From assembly GCA_016288355.1 (NCBI GenBank), contig JAEEYY010000011.1:1-21551 (forward strand): 21,551 bases of DNA, read 5' to 3'. The position numbers and the translations under genes were made by a program. This document shows, piece after piece, positions 7,361-14,529 of the stretch. Below the pieces are notes generated by a model. The model saw only the letters and a program-made list of their open reading frames with translations. It was not told where the DNA came from and did no database searches. Within the stretch, counting starts at the first letter, position 1, and each line of letters starts with the position of its first letter. Source of the DNA: Synergistes sp. Lineage in GTDB: Bacteria; Synergistota; Synergistia; Synergistales; Synergistaceae.

Positions 7361-8908
7361 TTACGGTGACTCCTTCAGCCGGTACAGATAATAATCGTAA
7401 TAACGCGTAGAAAAGAAGAAGTTGCTCTGCGCAACGAGCTCGTAAGAACTGTCGTTCAGCAGACGGTTCGGCAGCGGATTGCGCCGCGTGACCACAAAAT
7501 CCACCCCGCCCGAACGGATCAGGTCCTCCTGATCCGTTTTCAGTTCCGGCGGATTCAGATTGAAATAGCAGAAATATTTATTGACCGGCTCGACCCCGGA
7601 CGCATAGTAAAAACCGCCGTCCAGGAACCAGTAATTGAGCAGTGTGGCATCTTCCTTCTCCTGAATGATCTCGGCAAACTGGTACTGCGGCATGTCTTCT
7701 TTCTTGAACTTCATCAGATAGGTGTTGGAAGAGAATACCCCGATCACAGCCATGCCGACGCCGGCCAGGATCGGCAGCCCGAAGCCGAGCAGAATGCGGG
7801 CGGATTTCGGGATGCGGACGGGCGGCGCGGAGGTCCCCCGCGAGAGGCGCGCCGTCAGGATCTTTTCGGCGAGCCAGGCGATGCCGACCAGCCCGCAGAG
7901 GGCGTACGGGGCGAAGGAAAGTCCGTAATAAATGTAGCCCGGACTGCTCATGTAGGTGGTGACGGCCAGCCCGGCAAAGCTCAGCAGCACGGCCAGCGTC
8001 TCGCGCCAGTGCCGGTAGAGGCCGAACAGCAGGAAAGCCGCGCCGGGCCACAGAAGCCAGTTGTAGTTCCACAGATTCCGCTTATAGGTCAGCTGCAGGC
8101 CGCTTTTGATATATTCCAGCGCGCTCTTTTCGGTTCGCGCGTAATCATGGATATTCTGCCAGAAATAGACATGGAACAGGTCGTCCAGCGCACCGTTTAA
8201 GGCAAAATACAATAGGATCGGAAGCGTGACGGCGAGCAGTCCGAGGATCATCTGCCCGGCGGTTTTATACAGAGAGCCGATCAGACGGCTGCTCGCGTAC
8301 CAGATCACGACGGCCAAAGCGAGCGCGGCAAAAAAGCCGCAGAAGGTATATTTGGTCCAGAAGCCGATACCGGCCATCAGACCGATGACAAAGGATTCGC
8401 GGAAGGAGAGCGGCCGCTTTTCCCGCATGCCCCGCAGCAGATAAAACAGGCTGAGCGGAAAGGCGAAAAGAAACAGCTCTTCGAGGCCGCCGCCCATCGA
8501 AAAGGCCGGCGACACGGTAACGCCGACGCCCAGTATCATCATGATCAGTATCGGGGCCAGCCGGTTTTTTACATACAGTCCGGTGATTCGGGCGCAGTAA
8601 TACAGAAACAGTCCGACCGTCAGGATTTCGGAGAGCCAGACGCCTCCGTATCCGCGGCGGATAAAGAGCGCCGACAGGGCGTGCCAGAAGAAGAGGAACG
8701 GGCCTTTCTGCTCAAACAGATCCCGGTAGGGGACTTTGCCGTGCAGGATCCCGCGGCCGAGTGTCATAAAGACGTTGACATCTACCCAGTCGTTCATCGG
8801 ATAGAGCGGAGAGCTTTTGCTCCCGATCAGCAGAAAAAGCGCAGCGAGAAGGAAGGCCAGGCAGAGCATGACCGGCGGTTTGAATTGTCGAATCCGTTCC
8901 TTCAGCAT
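7361..8908 (-). CDS. Membrane glycosyltransferase, GT39/ArnT-like (PMT_2 type)
   Basis: I choose the ATG at 8908, giving 515 residues, because GGAGGAAGG lies about 8 nt upstream. A longer frame would run over this gene's own promoter and into the csoR promoter. After the first membrane helix comes a loop with NDWVD (39-43), then GKVPYRDLFEQKGP (57-70). This is the loop layout of GT-C enzymes using lipid-linked sugars, with Asp40 or Asp43 as the likely catalytic acid. Many hydrophobic helices follow (roughly 10-12), then a soluble C-terminal portion after ~400. Family members move a sugar from a polyprenyl phosphate to protein or cell-envelope polymer on the outer face of the membrane. Donor and acceptor are unknown. 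It is transcribed divergently from the copper operon and no functional link is evident. Confidence 0.8.
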   Translation of the reverse strand: MLKERIRQFKPPVMLCLAFLLAALFLLIGSKSSPLYPMNDWVDVNVFMTLGRGILHGKVPYRDLFEQKGPFLFFWHALSALFIRRGYGGVWLSEILTVGLFLYYCARITGLYVKNRLAPILIMMILGVGVTVSPAFSMGGGLEELFLFAFPLSLFYLLRGMREKRPLSFRESFVIGLMAGIGFWTKYTFCGFFAALALAVVIWYASSRLIGSLYKTAGQMILGLLAVTLPILLYFALNGALDDLFHVYFWQNIHDYARTEKSALEYIKSGLQLTYKRNLWNYNWLLWPGAAFLLFGLYRHWRETLAVLLSFAGLAVTTYMSSPGYIYYGLSFAPYALCGLVGIAWLAEKILTARLSRGTSAPPVRIPKSARILLGFGLPILAGVGMAVIGVFSSNTYLMKFKKEDMPQYQFAEIIQEKEDATLLNYWFLDGGFYYASGVEPVNKYFCYFNLNPPELKTDQEDLIRSGGVDFVVTRRNPLPNRLLNDSSYELVAQSNFFFSTRYYDYYLYRLKESP

Positions 8909-8943
8909 GGCGGAAGCCTTCCTCCGATGTTTTTTCTGCCGAC

Positions 8944-8972
8944 AGTATACCTTTCGGAAAGAAAAATGGCAA
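8944..8972 (-). promoter_or_regulatory. Minus-strand promoter of the GT39-like gene
   Basis: Read on the minus strand, TTGCCA (8972-8967) and TATACT (8949-8944) are 17 bp apart, matching the sigma-A consensus 5/6 at each box. The predicted leader to the ATG at 8908 is about 30 nt. Its -35 box is only 15 bp from the -35 box of the divergent csoR promoter. Confidence 0.7.
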
Positions 8973-8987
8973 GAGGGAGAAAAACGC

Positions 8988-9016
8988 TTGACAGATACCC
9001 CGAGGGGGTATATAGT
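8988..9016 (+). promoter_or_regulatory. Promoter of the csoR-copA-copZ operon
   Basis: A perfect TTGACA (8988-8993), a 17-bp spacer and TATAGT (9011-9016) form a strong sigma-A promoter. A CsoR-type palindrome fills the spacer, so repressor binding should block RNA polymerase directly. Confidence 0.85.
8995..9011. promoter_or_regulatory. CsoR operator 1
   Basis: ATACCCCGAGGGGGTAT is a 17-bp palindrome with 7-bp arms around GAG. It resembles the TACCC-N-GGGGTA class of sites bound by Cu(I)-sensing CsoR proteins. It lies between and touching the -35 and -10 boxes, consistent with repression relieved by copper. Confidence 0.8.
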
Positions 9017-9030
9017 GGGTTTGATCCAAT

Positions 9031-9047
9031 ATACCGCTGGGGGGTAT
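9031..9047. promoter_or_regulatory. CsoR operator 2, overlapping the csoR translation start region
   Basis: ATACCGCTGGGGGGTAT is a second 17-bp site of the same design, 36 bp from the first and less perfect in its left arm. It lies at about +9 to +25 of the predicted transcript. Its G-run is the only candidate ribosome binding site for the csoR ATG at 9052. Confidence 0.65.
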
Positions 9048-9051
9048 TTAC

Positions 9052-9348
9052 ATGGCAAACTGCTGTGATATGAGAAAAAAAGTACGCGGAGAACAGGAGA
9101 AGAAAGACCTGATGAACCGCCTGAAACGGATCGAGGGCCAGGTGCGCGGGCTGGAAAGCATGCTGGAGCAGGACGTGTACTGCCCGGATCTGCTGGTCCA
9201 GGTCGCTGCGGTGCGCGAAGCCCTGAACGGCTTCAACAAGGTCCTGCTGGCTGAGCATATCAGGGGCTGTGTGGCGGAGGATATCCGTGCCGGGAAGGAC
9301 GAAAGCATCGACGAGCTCGTGGAGACGCTGCGGAAGGTGATGAAATGA
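9052..9348 (+). CDS. csoR: Copper-sensing transcriptional repressor CsoR
   Basis: The 98-residue all-helical protein fits the CsoR/RcnR family (LKRIEGQVRGLESML, 24-38). Its Cu(I) ligands appear as Cys44, His69 and Cys73. The C-x24-H-x3-C spacing is the same as Cys36-His61-Cys65 of the M. tuberculosis protein and separates copper sensors from nickel or formaldehyde sensors. In the apo form CsoR binds operator DNA, and Cu(I) binding releases it. An extra CC pair near the N-terminus (4-5) precedes the conserved core. The stop overlaps the copA start (ATGA at 9345), so the two genes are probably translationally coupled. Two operator-like palindromes lie just upstream, implying autoregulation. The start has no AGGAGG site, only a G-run inside operator 2. 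Confidence 0.93.
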   Translation: MANCCDMRKKVRGEQEKKDLMNRLKRIEGQVRGLESMLEQDVYCPDLLVQVAAVREALNGFNKVLLAEHIRGCVAEDIRAGKDESIDELVETLRKVMK

Positions 9349-11894
9349 CGGAAAAATATACGGTCACGGGCATGAGCTGCGCCGCCTGCAGCGCCCGGGT
9401 GGAAAAGGCGGTAAGCGGCGTGGAAGGGGTGAACAGCTGCACGGTCAGCCTGCTGACGAATTCCATGGCCGTGGAGGGAACGGCTCCGCAGGAGGCCGTG
9501 ATCCGTGCGGTGGAAGAGGCCGGCTACGGGGCGGAACCGCAGCAGGAGAAAAAAGAGGGCGGAAGCGGGTATCAGGAGCGCCTGCGCAAAAACAGGGAGG
9601 CGCTGGAAGACAAAGAAACGCCGCGCCTGAAAAAACGCCTGATCGCATCGGTCATCGTGCTGCTGGTTCTGATGTATTTTTCCATGGGCATGACGATGGC
9701 CGGCTTCCCGGCTCCGGCTGCTTTTCATGATATGCGCTTTCTGGGGCTGTTCGAAATGTGCCTGGCGGCGGCCGTCATGATCATCAACCACAAGTTTTTC
9801 ACAAACGGCTTCGGGGCCCTGCTGCACGGCGGCCCGAATATGGACACGCTCGTGGCCATGGGCTCCGGTGCGGCCTTTGCCTACTCGCTGGCAGTCCTGT
9901 TTCGGATGATGCTTACACAGGACGCTTCTCAGCTGCACGAGCTGGGACACGGCCTGTACTTTGAAACGGCGGCGATGATCCCGACCCTGATCACGGTCGG
10001 AAAGCTGCTGGAAGCCCGCTCCAAGGGCAAAACGACCGACGCGCTGCGCAGCCTGATGGAGCTGTCGCCGCAGACCGCGGTGGTCCTGCGGGACGGCGCC
10101 GAGGTGACCGTGGATATCGAAGAAGTGAGGCAGGGCGACCTGTTTGTAGTGCGGCCCGGCGAGAGCATCCCGGTGGATGGCGTGATTGAAGAGGGACAGA
10201 CCGCCGTGAACGAGGCGGCCCTGACCGGCGAGAGCATCCCGGTTGATAAGGGAGAAGGCGATGCGGTCTCGGCCGCGACGGTCAACGGTCACGGCTTTAT
10301 CCGCTGCCGTGCGACCCGGGTCGGGCAGGATACGACGCTCTCTCAGATCATTCAGATGGTCTCCGATGCGGCGGCCACGAAGGCGCCGCTCGGACGCATT
10401 GCCGATAAGGTGGCGGGGATTTTTGTCCCGTCGGTGCTGGGCATCGCTTTGGTGACCTTTATCGGATGGCTGATTGCCGGGAAGGAGATCGGCTTCGCGG
10501 TGGCGCGGGCTATCTCGGTGCTGGTCATCAGCTGCCCCTGCGCGTTGGGACTCGCAACGCCGGTCGCGATCATGGCCGGCAGCGGCGTCGGTGCGAAGAA
10601 CGGGATCCTGTTCAAAACGGCGGCGGCTTTGGAGAGCATCGGCCGCACGCAGATCGTGGTCATGGACAAGACCGGGACGCTGACGAAAGGAGAACCGGAA
10701 GTCACGGCTCTCAGGCCGGCGGCCGGAGTTTCGGAACGTGAGCTGCTGGAAGCGGCGGTCTCACTGGAGGTAAAAAGCGAGCATCCGCTGGCCCTGGCCG
10801 TGTGCCGGCAGGCGGAAACGGAGGGTATTTCGGCCCGTGAGGTCAAAGCCTTTCAGGCTCTGCCCGGCAACGGCCTGACGGCTGAACGGGACGGAAAGAT
10901 CCTGATCGGCGGCAGCCTGAAAATGATCCGGGAGCGGACCGTGCTGGAAGAGACTGCCGCAGAAGAAGCGGAGACTCTGGCAGCAGCCGGACAGACGCCC
11001 CTGCTGTTCGCAGAAGACGGCCGTTTTCTCGGCATCATTGCCGTGGCGGATGCGCTGAAAGACGATTCGGCACAGGCTGTGGCGGAAATGGGCGAGCTCG
11101 GACTCAAAACGGTCATGCTGACCGGTGACAATGAGAGGACTGCCCGGGCGATCGCCGGCCAGGCGGGACTGACTTCGGTGGTGGCCGGCGTGCTGCCGCA
11201 GGGCAAGGAAGAGGAAGTCCGGAAGCTGACGGAAGAAGGCAAGGTCGCAATGGTCGGCGACGGCATCAACGATGCGCCGGCGCTCGTTCGGGCGGATACC
11301 GGTATCGCGATCGGGGCCGGCACGGATGTCGCGCTGGACGCGGCGGATGTCGTACTCATGAAGAGCAGTCTGCTGGATGTGGCGGCGGCGGTGCGGCTGG
11401 GCCGCGCGACGATCCGGACCATCCACGAGAACCTGTTCTGGGCGTTCATCTACAATGCGGTCTGCATTCCGCTGGCGATCGGCCTGTTCGGGCTGGAATT
11501 AAAGCCGATGTACGGGGCGGCCGCGATGAGCCTGTCCAGCTTCACGGTATGCATGAACGCGCTGCGGCTGAATCGGGTGAAGCTGTACAAAACCCCCCAG
11601 TCAGCTGCGCTGACAGCCCCCCTGGAGAAGGGGGGCCAGGCCTCGGATAACAATTTATTAATTCATAAGGAGGAACCCAAAATGAAAAAGACTCTTGATG
11701 TGGAAGGCATGATGTGCATGCACTGCGAAGCCCGCGTGAAGAAGGCCCTGGAGGCTGTAGACGGCGTGGCGGCAGCCCAGGTCAGCCATGAGACCGGCAC
11801 GGCTGTCGTGGACCTGGCGAAGGATGTTCCGGACGAAGTATTAAAGAATGCAGTGGAAGCCCAGGATTATACGGTCAAAGCAGTCCGCTCGTAA
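9345..11894 (+). CDS. copA: P1B-type copper-exporting ATPase CopA, read in frame into CopZ
   Basis: The 849-residue frame is a Cu(I)-exporting P1B-type ATPase with an extra C-terminal domain. An N-terminal heavy-metal domain has GMSCAAC, with Cys12 and Cys15. The membrane metal site is SCPCALG (Cys397, Pro398, Cys399). The phosphorylation motif is DKTGT (Asp441), followed by the SEHPL motif and GDGINDAP (from 638). The pump proper appears to end near Lys749 (LNRVKLYK). Residues ~750-779 are encoded by a palindromic element plus leader DNA, and residues 780-849 are a complete CopZ-like domain. The ATG overlaps the csoR stop. The pump exports Cu(I) across the cytoplasmic membrane using ATP. I see no stop codon separating copA from copZ. 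A fused product and a separate CopZ from the internal start are both plausible; which one dominates is not visible. A sequencing indel hiding a stop cannot be excluded. Confidence 0.93.
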   Translation: MTEKYTVTGMSCAACSARVEKAVSGVEGVNSCTVSLLTNSMAVEGTAPQEAVIRAVEEAGYGAEPQQEKKEGGSGYQERLRKNREALEDKETPRLKKRLIASVIVLLVLMYFSMGMTMAGFPAPAAFHDMRFLGLFEMCLAAAVMIINHKFFTNGFGALLHGGPNMDTLVAMGSGAAFAYSLAVLFRMMLTQDASQLHELGHGLYFETAAMIPTLITVGKLLEARSKGKTTDALRSLMELSPQTAVVLRDGAEVTVDIEEVRQGDLFVVRPGESIPVDGVIEEGQTAVNEAALTGESIPVDKGEGDAVSAATVNGHGFIRCRATRVGQDTTLSQIIQMVSDAAATKAPLGRIADKVAGIFVPSVLGIALVTFIGWLIAGKEIGFAVARAISVLVISCPCALGLATPVAIMAGSGVGAKNGILFKTAAALESIGRTQIVVMDKTGTLTKGEPEVTALRPAAGVSERELLEAAVSLEVKSEHPLALAVCRQAETEGISAREVKAFQALPGNGLTAERDGKILIGGSLKMIRERTVLEETAAEEAETLAAAGQTPLLFAEDGRFLGIIAVADALKDDSAQAVAEMGELGLKTVMLTGDNERTARAIAGQAGLTSVVAGVLPQGKEEEVRKLTEEGKVAMVGDGINDAPALVRADTGIAIGAGTDVALDAADVVLMKSSLLDVAAAVRLGRATIRTIHENLFWAFIYNAVCIPLAIGLFGLELKPMYGAAAMSLSSFTVCMNALRLNRVKLYKTPQSAALTAPLEKGGQASDNNLLIHKEEPKMKKTLDVEGMMCMHCEARVKKALEAVDGVAAAQVSHETGTAVVDLAKDVPDEVLKNAVEAQDYTVKAVRS
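11593..11637. repeat. Palindromic element inserted in frame at the copA-copZ junction
   Basis: A C-run opens the element. A hairpin GTCAGC-TGC-GCTGAC (11600-11614) is followed by CCCCCCT/AGGGGGG (11617-11623 and 11629-11635) with a 5-nt loop. In the copA frame it encodes low-complexity residues (TPQSAALTAPLEKGG) and no stop. The composition is unlike the flanking pump and CopZ codons. It resembles the right-hand hairpin of the element at 5283-5402. Confidence 0.65.
11667..11674 (+). promoter_or_regulatory. Shine-Dalgarno site of copZ inside the copA frame
   Basis: AAGGAGGA lies 7 nt before the ATG at 11682, an ideal site. Its presence inside the continuous frame argues that copZ was, and may still be, translated separately. 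Confidence 0.85.
11682..11894 (+). CDS. copZ: Copper chaperone CopZ (internal start within the copA frame)
   Basis: From ATG 11682 the frame encodes a 70-residue heavy-metal-associated domain, the standard length of free CopZ. The metal-binding loop is GMMCMHC with Cys12 and Cys15, followed by the usual VKKALEAVDGV helix. CopZ binds Cu(I) in the cytoplasm and hands it to CopA and CsoR. The strong Shine-Dalgarno at 11667-11674 supports independent initiation. The same codons also form the C-terminus of the long copA frame, so one locus could yield both a tethered and a free chaperone. This dual output is inference. E. coli makes a free chaperone from copA by a different route, programmed frameshifting. 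Confidence 0.85.
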   Translation: MKKTLDVEGMMCMHCEARVKKALEAVDGVAAAQVSHETGTAVVDLAKDVPDEVLKNAVEAQDYTVKAVRS

Positions 11895-12024
11895 GCAGTC
11901 GCGTGTACCTGAGCAGCAAACAGCAAAGCAGTCCGTCCGTAAAAAGGCCGGGCGAGCCTGAACGAAAAGCGGCAAGGCGGTCCGTCCGTAAGACGGTCGG
12001 ACGCGTCTGTACGAAAACGGAGGC
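11877..12024 (+). repeat. Three degenerate 48-49-bp tandem repeats starting at the copZ tail
   Basis: Copies begin near 11877, 11925 and 11974. Each opens with AAAGCAGTCCG or a near match followed by CGTAA, and ends near an ACGAAAA or CAGCAAAC-type segment. The first copy contains the last codons and stop of copZ. The third copy forms a hairpin, GTCCGTCCGT (11980-11989) with ACGGTCGGAC (11993-12002), with one T-T mismatch and an AAG loop, 27 nt before the next gene. No T-run follows, so it is not an obvious terminator. I see no promoter here. Confidence 0.6.
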
Positions 12025-12029
12025 AGAAA

Positions 12030-13106
12030 ATGAATCAAGCAGATTTGGTACAGCTGGCAAAGGAACTGTCCGATGCCAACGGGGCGTCCGGCTTTGAAGA
12101 CGCGGTCGTGGAAGTGCTCCGGCACCGGACAGCCGGTCTCGGCGAGGCGGCCGAAGACAAAATGCGGAATTTCTATGTGCGCCGACCGGGAGGCGAACCT
12201 TCCCTTCCGACCGTGATGCTGGACGCGCACACAGACGAAGTTTCGTTCATGATCCGGGCCATTCATCCGAACGGGACCCTGAAATTCACCACCCTCGGCG
12301 GATGGGTCAGCTACAACCTGCCGGCACATGCGGTACGCGTCCGGAATGCGGACGGCAAATGGCTGCCCGGGATCATTACGAGCAAGCCGCCGCATTTTAT
12401 GACGGAAGAAGAGAAGAAGCGGGTGCCGGCCGTAGCCGAAATGGCGATCGACATCGGGGCCTCCTCGGCACAAGAGGCCGCAGAACGCTATCACATCCGG
12501 ATCGGCGAGCCGGCCGTGCCGGATGTAGTGACCGATTACGACCCGGAGACGGATACTCTGATCGGCAAGGCCTTTGACTGCCGGCTCGGCTGCGCGGCGC
12601 TGGTGGAGACCCTGGATCTTATAAGGCAGGATGAGCTTGCGGTGAATGTGACGGGGGCCTTTGCGGTCCAGGAGGAAATGGGAACGCGCGGCGCGACCGT
12701 GACAGCCCGCAAGGTGGCGCCGGACCTGGCCATCGTGTTCGAAGGCTGCCCTGCCGACGACACCTTCGGCGAGAGCTGGCTGATGCAGACGAAGATCGGG
12801 AAAGGTCCGTATCTGCGGTATCTGGACGCGAAAATGATCACGCATCCGCGCTTCCAGCGCTTTGCCCTGGATCTGGCCGAAGAAAAAGGGATTCCGGTGC
12901 AGGCGGGCGTGCGGACCGGCGGCGCCACGGACGGCGCGCCGATTCATCTGTCGGCGGAGGGGGTTCCGGTTATCGTGATCGGCATCCCGGTCCGGTATAT
13001 CCATACGCATTACGGGATCGCAAAGCTGGCGGATGTGGAGAACGCGGCCCGGCTGGCGGCGGAGATCCTGCGGCAGGCAGACCGGGATCTGATTGACCGG
13101 CTGTAG
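12030..13106 (+). CDS. M42-family metallo-aminopeptidase
   Basis: The 358-residue length and motif order match M42 (glutamyl/deblocking) aminopeptidases. LDAHTDEVSFMI supplies metal ligand His67 and catalytic Asp69. AFDCRLGC supplies bridging Asp183. QEEMGTRG supplies Glu215 and Glu216, the general base and a ligand. Glu238 in FEGCPADDT sits where many relatives have Asp, and YIHTHYGI supplies His325. Family members form large cytoplasmic tetrahedral dodecamers that trim N-terminal residues from short peptides. GGAGG (12019-12023) lies 6 nt before the ATG. The upstream gap holds only the tandem repeat, so transcription may continue from the copper operon or begin from a weak unseen promoter. 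Exact substrate preference is unknown. No terminator is visible before the next gene. Confidence 0.88.
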   Translation: MNQADLVQLAKELSDANGASGFEDAVVEVLRHRTAGLGEAAEDKMRNFYVRRPGGEPSLPTVMLDAHTDEVSFMIRAIHPNGTLKFTTLGGWVSYNLPAHAVRVRNADGKWLPGIITSKPPHFMTEEEKKRVPAVAEMAIDIGASSAQEAAERYHIRIGEPAVPDVVTDYDPETDTLIGKAFDCRLGCAALVETLDLIRQDELAVNVTGAFAVQEEMGTRGATVTARKVAPDLAIVFEGCPADDTFGESWLMQTKIGKGPYLRYLDAKMITHPRFQRFALDLAEEKGIPVQAGVRTGGATDGAPIHLSAEGVPVIVIGIPVRYIHTHYGIAKLADVENAARLAAEILRQADRDLIDRL

Positions 13107-13127
13107 GCGGATCGGATCCGGCATAGA

Positions 13128-13142
13128 AATTTTATTAAAATT
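13128..13142. promoter_or_regulatory. AT-rich palindrome upstream of ald
   Basis: AATTTTATTAAAATT is a perfect palindrome with 7-bp arms around a single T. It lies about 24 bp upstream of the suggested ald -35 box, in a stretch much more AT-rich than its surroundings. An operator is possible, but no cognate regulator is encoded in the window. Confidence 0.3.
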
Positions 13143-13165
13143 ACATGAAGCCGATGAAAAATCCA

Positions 13166-13194
13166 TTGCCGGCCAACGGTTCCTGTGCTACTTT
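13166..13194 (+). promoter_or_regulatory. Possible extended -10 promoter of ald
   Basis: TTGCCG (13166-13171) and TACTTT (13189-13194) have a 17-bp spacer, and TGC directly before the -10 box gives an extended -10 element. The -10 hexamer matches consensus at only three positions, so this is a weak call. Confidence 0.35.
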
Positions 13195-13257
13195 TTGTTT
13201 ATAGAACAGGTAAAAAAGTGCGTAACTGCAACCAATTAAATATGGAGGAATGGTACG

Positions 13258-14373
13258 ATGATTGTCGGATGCGTAAAAGAGATCAAGAACAATGAATTCC
13301 GTGTAGGACTGACGCCGGACAATGTAAAAGCCTATGTACAGGCAGGGCATACGGTTCTGATGGAACAGGGCGCCGGAGTGGGCTCCGGTTTTACGGATGA
13401 TGAATACCGGGCAGCCGGTGCCGAAATGCGTGAAACGGCAGCGGAAGTCTGGAAAGAAGCTGCCATGATCGTCAAGGTCAAGGAGCCGCTGGAAGCAGAA
13501 TACGATCTGATGCAGAAGGATCAGATCCTGTTCACTTATCTGCATCTGGCTGCGGATAAGCCTCAGACGGATGCTCTGCTGGAAAAAGGCGTAAAGGGCG
13601 TAGCGTATGAGACCCTGATCGAAAAAGACGGATCGATCCCGCTGCTGGTCCCGATGAGCCAGATCGCCGGCCGCCTGAGTATTCAGGAAGGCGCGAAGTA
13701 TCTGGAGAAGCGCTTCGGCGGTGAAGGCGTGCTCCTGGCGGGCGTGCCCGGCACCCCGAAGGCCAAGGTCGTGATCCTCGGCGCAGGCACCGTCGGTGCC
13801 AATGCCTGCAAGATCGCGGTCGGCATGGGCGCGGATGTCACCCTGATCGACATCAACCTGAAGCGTCTGGAGCAGCTGGATGATCTGTTCGGCTCCCGCA
13901 TCCAGACTCTGGCTTCCACGGATGCCAATATCGAAAAGGCCGTCAAAGATGCGGATCTGGTTATCGGTTCCGTCCTGATCCCCGGCAAATCCGCTCCGAA
14001 GCTCTTCAAGGCGAAATATCTGAAAGAGATGAAGAACGGTGCCGTATTCGTGGACGTGGCCGTAGACCAGGGCGGTTGCGGTGAAACCACCCATGCGACG
14101 ACGCACGACGATCCGATCTTCATTCTGGACGGCGTGGTACACTACTGCGTCGGCAACATGCCCGGTGCGGTGCCGCGGACTTCGACGATCGCTCTGACAA
14201 ACGCTACGCTGCGCTACGGCCTGGAGATCGCGAACAAGGGGCTGGAGAAGGCCTGCCAGACACATCCGGCCATTTACTCGGCTATCAACACCTATGACGG
14301 CAAGCTGACCTGCAAGAACGTCGCGGACAGCTTCGACTGCTACGAATACACGGATATTCATACCCTGTTCTAA
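13258..14373 (+). CDS. ald: Alanine dehydrogenase
   Basis: The 371-residue protein aligns without gaps to textbook alanine dehydrogenases. MIVGCVKEIKNNEFRVGLTP gives the conserved Arg15. KVKEP gives Lys75, YLHLA gives catalytic His96, and VDVAVDQGG gives catalytic Asp270. The NAD-binding GAGTVG is at 175-180, with Asp198 closing the second strand. The enzyme catalyses reversible NAD-dependent oxidative deamination of L-alanine to pyruvate and ammonium in the cytoplasm. GGAGGA (13244-13249) is 8 nt before the ATG. Its 3' end is followed by several hairpins and a strong terminator, so it is probably transcribed separately from the next gene. With the upstream peptidase it would fit use of alanine released from peptides, which is inference. 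Confidence 0.96.
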   Translation: MIVGCVKEIKNNEFRVGLTPDNVKAYVQAGHTVLMEQGAGVGSGFTDDEYRAAGAEMRETAAEVWKEAAMIVKVKEPLEAEYDLMQKDQILFTYLHLAADKPQTDALLEKGVKGVAYETLIEKDGSIPLLVPMSQIAGRLSIQEGAKYLEKRFGGEGVLLAGVPGTPKAKVVILGAGTVGANACKIAVGMGADVTLIDINLKRLEQLDDLFGSRIQTLASTDANIEKAVKDADLVIGSVLIPGKSAPKLFKAKYLKEMKNGAVFVDVAVDQGGCGETTHATTHDDPIFILDGVVHYCVGNMPGAVPRTSTIALTNATLRYGLEIANKGLEKACQTHPAIYSAINTYDGKLTCKNVADSFDCYEYTDIHTLF

Positions 14374-14435
14374 GCGTTTTTCAAAACGCGGGCCCGGATG
14401 TACCGGCCCGAAGGGATTGCCCGTAAAACAATGCA

Positions 14436-14481
14436 GCCTGTGAAAGAATGATTCGCTCATTCTTTCACGGGCTCTTTTTTT
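14436..14481 (+). terminator. Long-stem intrinsic terminator after ald
   Basis: A 16-bp stem (14436-14451 with 14457-14472), including one G-T pair, has a 5-nt TTCGC loop. It is followed by CT-T7 (T-run 14475-14481). Two smaller hairpins precede it: GCGTTT-TTCA-AAACGC just after the ald stop and CGGG-CCGG/CCGG-CCCG with a bulge. Confidence 0.93.
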
Positions 14482-14529
14482 GGACATATGTGGTAAGATA
14501 AGATAAACAAAACCAAAGGAGGTCCTTTC

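Noticed and set aside
8909..9058. 50-residue N-terminal extension of the GT39-like protein
   Set aside because: It would start beyond the csoR promoter and cover both divergent promoters; the ATG at 8908 has a strong ribosome binding site and starts just before the first helix.
13182..13218. Possible pseudoknot upstream of ald (CCTGT with ACAGG, and ACTTTTT with AAAAAGT in interleaved order)
   Set aside because: Loop lengths do not suit a stable H-type pseudoknot, it matches no riboswitch I know, and the suggested promoter would leave half of it untranscribed.
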